From positions 1-64,000 of the forward strand of contig NZ_JACXIZ010000008.1 in NCBI RefSeq assembly GCF_014705605.1: a stretch of 64,000 nt of DNA, given 5' to 3'. Of the stretch, positions 31,806-40,295 are shown one piece after another. The DNA is from Paenibacillus sabuli (lineage in GTDB: Bacteria > Bacillota > Bacilli > Paenibacillales > Paenibacillaceae). Positions within the stretch are counted from its first letter, which is position 1. The number at the start of each line of letters is the position of its first letter. The notes beneath the pieces are model-generated. The model worked only from the letters and a program-made list of their open reading frames with translations. It did not search any database and was not told where the DNA came from. Made by a program: the position numbers and the translations under genes.

Positions 31806-34067
31806 ATGAGATCTTATTTGTACCGCTTAATCTGGCTGGGCTCGATCTCCATTTGCCTGCCCATTATTCTCGCCAGCCTGGTCTATTACAACACGTCGAT
31901 GAAAAGAGAAATCGTACACATTCAGAAAAGCAACCAGATCTCGCTTGGCATCATTCAAACGTATATCGACAATGCCATGTTCGGCGTCGTCCAAGAGCTG
32001 ACCAGTTTCGCTTTTGATCCCGATGTATTCGAAGCGTTTTTGGCGCTGGACGAGACGGCGAGAATTGACAACAACACGTTCATTTTGTCCAAAATTTCCG
32101 CGCTCTTGCAAAGCAGCGAATTTATTAACGAAATTTATTTCTACAACATGAACAACGATTTCATTTTGTCCAGCGCGCAAGGGAAAATTGCCGCCAACCA
32201 ATTCCGTTTCGTCGACGATCTCGCGCATATTGCCAATGACACCAAAAGCGCTCACTGGACCTATTTGCCCGCCAGCGAGCAGGAGGGGTATATTTCGTTT
32301 GTATTGACGCTGCCTGCGATGTCGCTTCGCCCGCAAGGCGTGCTGGTCGCTCAGGTCGAAGTGGAGCAATTCAACCGATACTTGACCACATTTTTGACCA
32401 TTACGAACAACCAATCGATATTTGTAAGAAGTGCAGCGGAAGGCAGCTTGTTTCAGTCAAAGCAACTGACGTCCGTCAACGAAGCAATAGCGAAAAAGAT
32501 GGATCAGGATTCCCTGAACAACCCTTCTTCTGACAACGCTTCCATAAAAGGGGGAGGTGGCAGCGAATATTTTTATTCGTACCAAAAATCCAACTCGGGC
32601 CTGAGCTACGTTTCCGTGACTTCCCGTTCCGTTATTGTCGGCGAGTTGCGCTGGATCATGTGGAGCACGATCTTTGCCGTGGCCATTTTTTTGACGATGG
32701 GCATTATACTGACGATCTACAACTCCAGGCAGGCCTACAATCCGATCGGCCAGTTGGTCGATTACGGCAAGCGGCTTCGCGATCATTCGGCCGGCACGCC
32801 GGAAGAGGAATTTTCATTCCTGCGCCAATGCCTCGACCAGTTCAACAGCGAGGTCAATTCGCTTCATGTGATGGTCGCCAAATCCGAGCCGTTTTTGATC
32901 GAGCGCTTTATGCAGCATTTATTGAAGGGCAACTACACCTCTCGAAGTCCGCTCTACGAAGATTGTGAGCAATACGGCGTACCGGTCGATTGTACCTACG
33001 TCGTACTGGTCGTGCGAGTGGAGGACTTTGGCAAGAACGGGCGCTTTCAGTCCAAAGACAAGCCATTGCTCGCCTATGCGGTCATGAATGTCATGAACGA
33101 ACTGCTGGAGGAATACCGCCTGGTTAAGGGCTATGTTCTGGATGATCTGCGCGGCCATGAGATTGCTGCTCTGTGCTTTGATCCCGATACCCCGCCGGAT
33201 GCGGCTACCGGCGAAGCGCGCGCCTACGCCGAGGGCGTCAGCGCGGCCTTGCAGAACTATCTGAATGTGCGGGTTTCAATCGGAATCGGTCGCGCCTACC
33301 CGCATATCGGGGATATTTCCTTGTCCTACCGCGATTCCATGCTCGCCCTGCAATTCCGGCTGCTGGCGAGTACGGAAGCGATTATATCCATCGACGACGC
33401 GCCGATGGAAAAACTGACGCTGCCCGAATATCCCTACGAAACGGAAAACGCCCTCATCGAGGCGATGCTGAACGAAGATTCACCCGCCTTCAAGACTGGC
33501 ATCTGGACGTTCAGCAGACTTGTGACGGAAAAGGAATCGTATTACTTCATTTATCAGAGTTATCAGGTGCTATTGTCGGCGCTTATCGCCAATGCCGAGA
33601 AAAAATGCGGCACTTCGCTGGGCATGCTGGAATACGATTTGTTCGATCAGTTCAGAACGAACGAGACGGTGGAGGAGATCGGCCTCTGGTTCATCGATAC
33701 GATCCCTCCGCTCTATTCGAAGGTTATGAAGGACAACAACCGGACGGCAGGAAAAGCAGGGGTCAAAGAAGTCTGCAAATATATCGCCAATCATATTTCG
33801 CGCGACATTTCACTTACCGAATGCGCCGAACTGGCACATATGAACCCGTCCTATTTCAGCCGTCTGTTCAAAAAGGAAACCGGCGTGACGTTTCACGAAT
33901 ACTTGATCAAATCAAAAATCAACGCGGCCGTCAAGCTATTGGTCGAGAGCGACGTGAATATTAGCGAGATCGCCGAGCGTGTCGGCTACTCGCATCGCTC
34001 ATTCAACCGCATTTTTCAGCAGGCCTTTCAGATGTCGCCCAGTCAGTACCGGGGTCTTCACCGTTAG
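31806..34067 (+). CDS. Membrane-anchored Cache-type sensor/AraC-family regulator
   Basis: This 753-residue regulator has an N-terminal membrane segment (YRLIWLGSISICLPIILASLVYYN, about residues 6-29). An extracellular Cache-like sensor follows to about residue 275, then a second membrane segment (WIMWSTIFAVAIFLTMGIILTIYNS) and a cytoplasmic linker. A C-terminal AraC helix-turn-helix (about 655-750: ISLTECAELAHMNPSYFSRLFKKETGVTFHEYLI and ISEIAERVGYSHRSFNRIFQQAFQMSPSQYR) ends the protein. This architecture is typical of Paenibacillus regulators next to carbohydrate ABC operons. It is divergent from the operon beginning at 31540. The ribosome site AAAGGGG is 14 bases from the ATG, with a small ATGCG/CGCAT stem between them that could shorten the distance. 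A plus-strand TATAAT lies at 31721-31726 without a clear -35. Confidence 0.93.
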   Translation: MRSYLYRLIWLGSISICLPIILASLVYYNTSMKREIVHIQKSNQISLGIIQTYIDNAMFGVVQELTSFAFDPDVFEAFLALDETARIDNNTFILSKISALLQSSEFINEIYFYNMNNDFILSSAQGKIAANQFRFVDDLAHIANDTKSAHWTYLPASEQEGYISFVLTLPAMSLRPQGVLVAQVEVEQFNRYLTTFLTITNNQSIFVRSAAEGSLFQSKQLTSVNEAIAKKMDQDSLNNPSSDNASIKGGGGSEYFYSYQKSNSGLSYVSVTSRSVIVGELRWIMWSTIFAVAIFLTMGIILTIYNSRQAYNPIGQLVDYGKRLRDHSAGTPEEEFSFLRQCLDQFNSEVNSLHVMVAKSEPFLIERFMQHLLKGNYTSRSPLYEDCEQYGVPVDCTYVVLVVRVEDFGKNGRFQSKDKPLLAYAVMNVMNELLEEYRLVKGYVLDDLRGHEIAALCFDPDTPPDAATGEARAYAEGVSAALQNYLNVRVSIGIGRAYPHIGDISLSYRDSMLALQFRLLASTEAIISIDDAPMEKLTLPEYPYETENALIEAMLNEDSPAFKTGIWTFSRLVTEKESYYFIYQSYQVLLSALIANAEKKCGTSLGMLEYDLFDQFRTNETVEEIGLWFIDTIPPLYSKVMKDNNRTAGKAGVKEVCKYIANHISRDISLTECAELAHMNPSYFSRLFKKETGVTFHEYLIKSKINAAVKLLVESDVNISEIAERVGYSHRSFNRIFQQAFQMSPSQYRGLHR

Positions 34068-34082
34068 ACGACCGTCCGCTCC

Positions 34083-35621
34083 TCATTCCACCTGCAGGAC
34101 GACTACGGACATCGGCGGCATATCCAGCGCGAGACCGGCTGCATTAAGACGCGCTCCGTCGAATCGCGCCGGTTGTACTCGGTCAGGTTCGTCAAAAGAA
34201 TTGTGGCTGTTCATCGCCTCCGCCGCCAGCACCCGCCCGGAAACGCGCTTGCCCGCAAAGCCTTCAATCCCGCAATTTACCGCTGCAGAGCGGGTCGGGT
34301 CGGTGTTGCACAGCGTCACATGCAGCTTGCCCTGCGCATCGATCGAGGCAGAAGCGCTAATCTGGGCGATTGCCTCCTCCTTGCGAACATACATTGCCGA
34401 GTTGATCTCCAACGGCTGCATGACGGCGTCCTGGTGCACTTTGAACATTTCAAAAACGTGGTAGGTCGGCGTCAAAATTATCCGCTCCCCCTCCGTCAGA
34501 ATGACCGCCTGCAGCACATTGACGGTCTGGGCGAGATTCGCCATCCGTACGCGATCGCAATGATTGTTGAAAATGTTGAGGCAAATGGCAGCCGAAACCG
34601 CGTCCCGCATGGTGTTCTGTTGAAATAAAAACCCGGGGTGGGTGCCGGTCTCTACGTCGAACCATGTGCCCCATTCGTCGACGACGAGCGCCACGCGCTT
34701 CTCAGGATCGTATTTGTCCATCACGGCCGAATGCTTCATCACCAGATCTTCCATATAATATGCTGATTTCATTACCGCGAACCATTCGCGTTCATCAAAG
34801 TCGACCGCGGAATGCGCATGCTTGCGCCCGTCCGGGTTTCGTAAAAACATCCGGTTTCCATCGGGATTTTCGATATACAGACCGTAATCCTTGACTCGGG
34901 TATAGTAATGAAGCGACAGGCCATCCATGAATGGAGCGGCTTCGCGCATCAGCACCTCTGTCCAATAATCATGATCATCCCTTGGTCCGCACGCAACCTT
35001 GTAGAGCTGATTGCCGCCGTAATTTCGGCAATACACGCTATATTGCTTATACAGGTCCGCGTAATATTCCGCCCGCATTTTTCCTCCGCAGCTCCAATTT
35101 TCGTTGCCGACGCCGAAATAGGTCAGCCGCCACGGTTCCTCGCGGCCGTTGGCGCGCCGCAGCTCCGCCATCGGAGACTCGCCGTCGAACGTCATGTATT
35201 GAATCCACTGCTCCATCTCTTCGACCGTGCCGCTGCCGACATTGCCGCATATATACGGCTCGGCTCCCAGCATATCGCACAGGTCAAAAAATTCGTGGGT
35301 GCCAAAATGATTATTTTCTACGACGCCGCCCCAATTCGTATTGATCATGCGCGGCCGTTGCTCGCGCGGGCCGACCCCCTCCCGCCAATGATAATTGTCG
35401 GCAAAGCAGCCTCCCGGCCAGCGCAGCAGCGGAATGTTCAACGCTTTGAGCGCATCGACGATATCATTGCGAATGCCGCGAGTATTGGGAATCGGCGAAT
35501 CCTCCCCGACCCAAAAGCCCTCGTAAATGCAGCGTCCCAGGTGCTCCGCAAAATGCCCGTAAATGCTGCGATTGATGCGATGCTGCCCAGCGTGAATCTT
35601 AATTTTTATGCTGTTTGTCAT
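34083..35621 (-). CDS. GH51 alpha-L-arabinofuranosidase
   Basis: This 512-residue intracellular enzyme would remove L-arabinofuranosyl side chains from arabinoxylan or arabinan oligosaccharides. The barrel start [22 protein letters not shown] and [21 protein letters not shown] are family signatures. The acid/base Glu is in VGNENW (about residue 174) and the nucleophile Glu in VVDEWGTW (about residue 316). The start at 35621 (MTNSIKIK) lies after AGGAGGGATTGCTTACT; a TTG three codons upstream is too close to that site. It follows the GH42-like gene by 18 bases, and its 3' end converges on the Cache/AraC regulator with only 15 bases between stops. Confidence 0.95.
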   Translation of the reverse strand: MTNSIKIKIHAGQHRINRSIYGHFAEHLGRCIYEGFWVGEDSPIPNTRGIRNDIVDALKALNIPLLRWPGGCFADNYHWREGVGPREQRPRMINTNWGGVVENNHFGTHEFFDLCDMLGAEPYICGNVGSGTVEEMEQWIQYMTFDGESPMAELRRANGREEPWRLTYFGVGNENWSCGGKMRAEYYADLYKQYSVYCRNYGGNQLYKVACGPRDDHDYWTEVLMREAAPFMDGLSLHYYTRVKDYGLYIENPDGNRMFLRNPDGRKHAHSAVDFDEREWFAVMKSAYYMEDLVMKHSAVMDKYDPEKRVALVVDEWGTWFDVETGTHPGFLFQQNTMRDAVSAAICLNIFNNHCDRVRMANLAQTVNVLQAVILTEGERIILTPTYHVFEMFKVHQDAVMQPLEINSAMYVRKEEAIAQISASASIDAQGKLHVTLCNTDPTRSAAVNCGIEGFAGKRVSGRVLAAEAMNSHNSFDEPDRVQPARFDGARLNAAGLALDMPPMSVVVLQVE

Positions 35622-35639
35622 AGTAAGCAATCCCTCCTG

Positions 35640-37778
35640 TTAGTGATCGTTCGAACGCCACTCGTAAATTACGGCATCTCTGCCCGGAATCGTGACTGCC
35701 CATCCCTCCTCCGTCGATTGCAGACTGCCTTCTCCCCAGATTCGCCTGAGCGGCTGCGGACGTCCGTATACGGATGCAAGACGGATGCCGGCGTACTGAG
35801 GCTCCCGCCGGGGGTTGATTGCCCATATATAGCGAGCGCCCCGCCCTTCATGCAGCCGGACCTGGATCGTCGGATTCGACGTCTGTATATGAGGGGTCTT
35901 GCCTATCCAGCGGCATACGACGTCGAACAACCGCCTGCCGCTCTCTCCGCCGTCCCGGTAATAGGCAATCGAAGGATGCGTCCCGATCAAAAGCGTCCTT
36001 CCGCGGCCGCAACGATGCTCCACCACCGCCAGCCGACCGTCGCGATACCGCCCGCGCGCAGTACCGCCCGCCAGCACGTAGCTCTGCTTGTATCCGTGCC
36101 CCCGAACAGGCGTGCCGTCCATCTCGAATTCAATGCGATCGCCGTGATCGGGCATGAACTCGACTTCGGACTCGCGCGCGCCGAATAGGCGGTGCAAGCC
36201 GTGATTCGGCTGCATGCTGCCCGCCTTGCCCTGTTCATCGAAATAGCCCGGACAACCCTCGCAGATCAGCGCTCCGCCTTGCTCTACCCAATTCTGCAAT
36301 GCCCGCCCCTGCTCTGCGGCCAAGCGAATGGGATAAGGCAAGTAGAGGGTATCATAGTGACCGATATCGTCCAAGCGAACCCAATCTGCCTGGATGTTGC
36401 GATCGAAAAACCCGCGATACGCCCCCCACATCGCCTCGGAATAAAGCAGGCTGCTGCCGTACAAAGCGATGCCGGGATTTTGACGCAACAAATAATCGTA
36501 CTCCTGCGCTTCCGGCACGACAAGGATTGCCAGATCGCCGCGCACGGGATTCGCTCGAAACAGCTCCGCTTGCCCGGGCTCGTTTGCCCACTTGGCAATC
36601 GTGCTGCCCATACGCGAGCGCGCCGTACGCGAACCATCCATGTCGTATGCGCCGAACGCGCCGAACAGCGGCCCGTCAAGCAGCGGTCGCCAGCGCGGCG
36701 CGAGCAGCCCCTTGGCCCCTCCGGCGAGCGAGATCATTTGCCATACCCGGAGGTCCTCCGGCTCGGCAATTCGACCATCCTCCCTTTCTCGTCCGATGAT
36801 TTGCGGTTGCAGCCAGAGCGGTCCGCCTTGCATCTCCGCGTGCCAGAACGGCTTCCCCCGCGCTGCTGCGCGGACGAGATCCACTGCGTGCCACTGCTTC
36901 CAGGGCTCGTTTCCTTTTCGCGCTTGCACCCAGGTGAAGCCGTATACATCCACCTTGGAGGCTGCCAGCCAATCGTCGGCGCCGTGCGAAGCAAGCTGCG
37001 AGAGCGCGCCTGCCACGCCGTGCGCCGTAATGAGGCAATCCGGGTCGACGCTGCGAATCGTCTCGATGCGCCACTGCATTTGCGCATAGTAATTATCTTT
37101 CTTGAATTGCAGCCAATCGATATTTTCCCGGTACGGCGCGACGTTCACGGGCGGTTCCACTTGATCCCAAGCCGTATAGCTGTAACGCTGCCATGCCTTT
37201 CCCAGACGCTCCACTGTGCCGTATTTCGCAGCCAGCCATGCCCGGAATTTCTTCTTGGTATGCTTGCAGTAGCAGGCCGTCGGCGAGTACATGCATTCGT
37301 TCCAGATATCGTAGCCGAGCAGAGCCGGATGGCCCTTGTACCTGGATGCCAGCGCCGTCAGGAAGTCGCCCGCAGCCCGCTTTACGTCCTCGCAATCCAG
37401 ACAGAGCACGCCGCCGCCGTGACTGAAGCCGCCCGTATTGCTGCTGCCGCCCATACCCGACTTCGCCCTGGTTCCGTCAGCATGAACCGTTCGTCCATCT
37501 GCATAACGGGATACCGCCCACTCCGGCACGGACTGGACGTATTCGGCAATGATCGTCTGCATGTTGTGCCGCGCCGCCAGCTCCAACTGCCGGTCGTAAT
37601 CTGACCAATCATACCGTCCGGGAGCCGTTTCGATAGCGCCCCACATGAACCAATGGCGAAATAGATTGACGCCGTCCTCCTGCGCCGTCCGATAATCCCG
37701 CTCCCAATCCTCGGGAGGCGGGTTGGACTTGCGGAAATAGACGGCGCCGTACGGCAATTGCGACCTGGATTCGGACAT
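35640..37778 (-). CDS. GH42-like beta-galactosidase/alpha-L-arabinopyranosidase family enzyme
   Basis: This 712-residue protein is organised as GH42. The TIM barrel has YDWSDYDRQLELAARHNMQTIIAEYVQSVPEW, the acid/base Glu in YDIWNECMYSP (about residue 161) followed by CYCKHTKKKF (a Zn-type Cys cluster), and the nucleophile Glu in FWHAEMQGGP (about residue 315). The trimerisation domain (GDLAILVVPEAQEYDYLL to ALQNWVEQGGALICEGCPGYFDEQG) and a beta-sandwich C-terminus follow. The start at 37778 follows GGGAGTGTCAGG, ten codons inside a longer open frame. It is encoded with the GH51 enzyme. Beta-galactosidase is the commonest activity, but arabinopyranosidase activity also occurs in the family. 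Confidence 0.87.
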   Translation of the reverse strand: MSESRSQLPYGAVYFRKSNPPPEDWERDYRTAQEDGVNLFRHWFMWGAIETAPGRYDWSDYDRQLELAARHNMQTIIAEYVQSVPEWAVSRYADGRTVHADGTRAKSGMGGSSNTGGFSHGGGVLCLDCEDVKRAAGDFLTALASRYKGHPALLGYDIWNECMYSPTACYCKHTKKKFRAWLAAKYGTVERLGKAWQRYSYTAWDQVEPPVNVAPYRENIDWLQFKKDNYYAQMQWRIETIRSVDPDCLITAHGVAGALSQLASHGADDWLAASKVDVYGFTWVQARKGNEPWKQWHAVDLVRAAARGKPFWHAEMQGGPLWLQPQIIGREREDGRIAEPEDLRVWQMISLAGGAKGLLAPRWRPLLDGPLFGAFGAYDMDGSRTARSRMGSTIAKWANEPGQAELFRANPVRGDLAILVVPEAQEYDYLLRQNPGIALYGSSLLYSEAMWGAYRGFFDRNIQADWVRLDDIGHYDTLYLPYPIRLAAEQGRALQNWVEQGGALICEGCPGYFDEQGKAGSMQPNHGLHRLFGARESEVEFMPDHGDRIEFEMDGTPVRGHGYKQSYVLAGGTARGRYRDGRLAVVEHRCGRGRTLLIGTHPSIAYYRDGGESGRRLFDVVCRWIGKTPHIQTSNPTIQVRLHEGRGARYIWAINPRREPQYAGIRLASVYGRPQPLRRIWGEGSLQSTEEGWAVTIPGRDAVIYEWRSNDH

Positions 37779-37929
37779 CCTGACACTCCCTTCCGTCCCA
37801 TGTGACATTCCCTTGCTTCCTCAGCCTAGTTCTTTCCTGCTCCAGCGCGCAATGGTCGATTGGTGACCTTCGGAAAAGACGGCCGTCAGCAGTTCGAAAC
37901 GAAACATGTAAAGGATTGTCCATCACAGG

Positions 37930-37965
37930 CAAACGGCCTGACATTCGAGGATGTCAGGCCGTTTG
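37930..37965 (-). terminator. Hairpin terminator after the GH43 gene
   Basis: A perfect 15-bp stem, CAAACGGCCTGACAT (37930-37944) with ATGTCAGGCCGTTTG (37951-37965), lies 14 bases after the GH43 stop. It separates the FAH-malate synthase-IclR-GH43 unit from the GH42-GH51 unit. The trailing T-run is only part of the stem (TTT). Confidence 0.7.
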
Positions 37966-37978
37966 TTCAAAGCCGCAG

Positions 37979-39499
37979 CTAAGACCGCGGCAAATATTCG
38001 AACCAATCGAAGTATGCAGGCGAGGACGAACGCTTGCCGGCCCCGGTCGCATACATCGCCAGGAAGACACCCGTAAAGCCGCCCGCCACCTCCGTCGCAA
38101 GCAAGCTGCTCTCCCCTTCGCCGAACGGTACAGGCGGTCCTGGCCGATCCGGATGCGCATATCCGAACGTATAGCGATCCGGCTCGGCCGACAGGTTCAA
38201 CACAACCACGTCCCGCTCCCAGTCCTGTTCGCGCTCCACCTTCTGCAGACTGCCGACGCACCGGCGAAATATGAGTCGCTTCCGGCCGTTTTTTCGAGTC
38301 AATGCAATCTCGTAATGGAAGCGCTCGTTCATGAACACCGTTAATCCGGCCTCCTCGCCGTCGAGCCCCGGCTCAAAGCGCATGGCGGTCCGGCAAATGC
38401 ATTGAAAATGCTGTTGCCGTTGACCGACAAAAGCAGGAGCACCGCAATCGTTCAGTGTAACGGCAGAGCCGTGCAGCGTCAAATGGCCCGCTCGCTCGAC
38501 CAACGACCAATCGGTTGACTGCGGGTTACGAAGAAAGGTCCAGCCCGCTTCCAACTGCGGCTGATCGAAGTCGTCCCTCGCGGGGGACGGCGGAAAAGGA
38601 TGTGAAGGGAGCGGCTCGATATCCACCGTTTCCCCGACCCGGCCGTTCTCTCCGATCTTTGGCCACCCTTCCGCATCCCAGTAGACCTGAGCGAGAAACG
38701 TCTCGCGCCCGAGATGATGTCGCCGCGGATAGCCGACCGGCCGAATGCCGAGAAAAACCGCCCACCATCGCCCATCCTGCGCTTGTACAAAATCGGCGTG
38801 TCCGGTCGCCTGAATCGGCAACGCCGAACTGCGATGCGTCAGAATCGGATTGCCCGAGAACGCCTCGAATGGACCGTCCGGCCTCCGACTCCGCGCAATC
38901 GTGGCCATATGTCCGTATTCGGTTCCGCCTTCGGCAATCAACAAGTAATACCAACCGCTTATTTTATAAAGATGCGGGGCCTCCGGGTATTGCCCGCCGG
39001 TCCCTGTCCAAATGATTAATACCTCGGACAAGCGCTTTCCGGTCTCGATATCGATACGGCTCTGAACAATTCCGGTTGTCGCTTCCCCGGAGCTTGTCGT
39101 GAAATAAACGCTGCCGTCCCCATCGAAAAACAAGTCCGGGTCGATTCCGCGCTGATCGACCCATATCGGTTCGGACCATTCTGCCTCGATATCCCTTGTC
39201 CACACGTAAAAATTGCCGCCGCCCGAAACATTGGTCGTTGCCATGTAGAAAATGCCGTTATGGAAACGCAATGTCGGCGCGTAAATTCCTTTCGAGCTCG
39301 GCGCATCGTCGAGTGGAACCTGGGAGGCGCGCGTCAAGCAGTGGCCGATCGCTCTCCAATTGACCAGGTCCTTGCTATGAAACAACGGCACGCCTGGGAA
39401 GTACTCGAACGAGCTAACCGCCAGGTAATAGTCTTCGCCGACCCTGCAAATGCTCGGATCGGGATGAAATCCGCAAAGAATCGGATTTTGGAACGCCAT
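37979..39499 (-). CDS. GH43 beta-xylosidase/alpha-L-arabinofuranosidase (XynB type)
   Basis: This 506-residue intracellular enzyme has a five-bladed propeller (residues 1 to about 310) and a C-terminal beta-sandwich (DDFDQPQLEAGWTFLRNPQSTDWSLVERAGHLTLHG onward), as in XynB-type xylosidases. The catalytic base is in GFHPDPS (about D14), the pKa modulator in RGIDPDLFF (about D120) and the acid in QYPEAPHLYK (about E173). AAAGGAGTGGAAGGAA precedes the ATG. It follows the IclR gene by 18 bases, so it likely belongs to the FAH-glcB-iclR operon. It releases xylose and/or arabinose from short oligosaccharides. Confidence 0.95.
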   Translation of the reverse strand: MAFQNPILCGFHPDPSICRVGEDYYLAVSSFEYFPGVPLFHSKDLVNWRAIGHCLTRASQVPLDDAPSSKGIYAPTLRFHNGIFYMATTNVSGGGNFYVWTRDIEAEWSEPIWVDQRGIDPDLFFDGDGSVYFTTSSGEATTGIVQSRIDIETGKRLSEVLIIWTGTGGQYPEAPHLYKISGWYYLLIAEGGTEYGHMATIARSRRPDGPFEAFSGNPILTHRSSALPIQATGHADFVQAQDGRWWAVFLGIRPVGYPRRHHLGRETFLAQVYWDAEGWPKIGENGRVGETVDIEPLPSHPFPPSPARDDFDQPQLEAGWTFLRNPQSTDWSLVERAGHLTLHGSAVTLNDCGAPAFVGQRQQHFQCICRTAMRFEPGLDGEEAGLTVFMNERFHYEIALTRKNGRKRLIFRRCVGSLQKVEREQDWERDVVVLNLSAEPDRYTFGYAHPDRPGPPVPFGEGESSLLATEVAGGFTGVFLAMYATGAGKRSSSPAYFDWFEYLPRS

Positions 39500-39517
39500 T
39501 TCCTTCCACTCCTTTCC

Positions 39518-40285
39518 TTATTCAGCGCTCGGATGAAGCGATAGACGCATCGCTAAGCCCCTTATTTCGTCCAGTGCGCTTGCACGCTTCTCTTCCCACT
39601 GATGAAGCGGAATCGACACGCTGACGGCTGACGTCGCGCGCTTGTCCGCTTGCCGGACCGGGGCAGCGATGCATTGGAAGCCCATGACGCCTTCCTCGCG
39701 ATCCAGCGCGTAGCCGCACACTCTGATCTCGGCGAGCTGCATCAGCAGCTCCGTCCGCGACACAATCGTATGCGGCGTCAGACGCGGCAGCTCCTCATTC
39801 GGAAACAGCCGCAGCAGCTCCTCGTTCGAAAGATCGGCAAGCAGCGCCTTCCCCAGCCCGGTGGCATGCGCATACGCCCGAGCCCCCGGCCCGGATACCA
39901 TCTGAACCGGCGCCGGCGATGTCGCCTTCGCCAAATAGAGCACCCGGCTCCCCTCCAGTTCTGCGAGATGAAAAGAAGCGCCTATTTTATGCAGCGACCG
40001 CTGCGCCTCGCGGTCAAATAGCGCAACGCGATCGTATTGATTAAAAAAGGCGTGCCCCATGTATCCGAAATGCTTGCCCAGCGAGTACGTGCCATCGTCA
40101 TGCTGCAGCACCCACCCCAGCTCCTCCATCGTTTGCAATAACGAAAACAAGGTGCTTTTGCTAATTCCAGACGATTTGCACAGCGCCGTCAGCTTTCGAT
40201 TTGCAGGATGCTGCGCAATTTCGCGCAGCACCGCATGCGCCCGCTCCAGCGCGGGCACCCGATAACGCTTCTCCATTTTTGACAC
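39518..40285 (-). CDS. IclR-family transcriptional regulator
   Basis: This 255-residue protein has an N-terminal winged helix (ALERAHAVLREIAQHPANRKLTALCKSSGISKSTLFSLLQTMEELGWV, about residues 12-58). The IclR effector domain follows (SGPGARAYAHATGLGKALLADLSNEELLRLFP, GYALDREEGVMGFQCIAAPVRQADKRATSAVSVSIP). The GTG start at 40285 sits behind AGGAAAGAGC. It lies 10 bases after the malate synthase stop, so the regulator is co-transcribed with its likely targets. IclR proteins commonly sense small organic acids such as glyoxylate or pyruvate. The palindrome at 43276-43291 is its best operator candidate. Confidence 0.92.
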   Translation of the reverse strand: MSKMEKRYRVPALERAHAVLREIAQHPANRKLTALCKSSGISKSTLFSLLQTMEELGWVLQHDDGTYSLGKHFGYMGHAFFNQYDRVALFDREAQRSLHKIGASFHLAELEGSRVLYLAKATSPAPVQMVSGPGARAYAHATGLGKALLADLSNEELLRLFPNEELPRLTPHTIVSRTELLMQLAEIRVCGYALDREEGVMGFQCIAAPVRQADKRATSAVSVSIPLHQWEEKRASALDEIRGLAMRLSLHPSAE

Positions 40286-40295
40286 GCTCTTTCCT

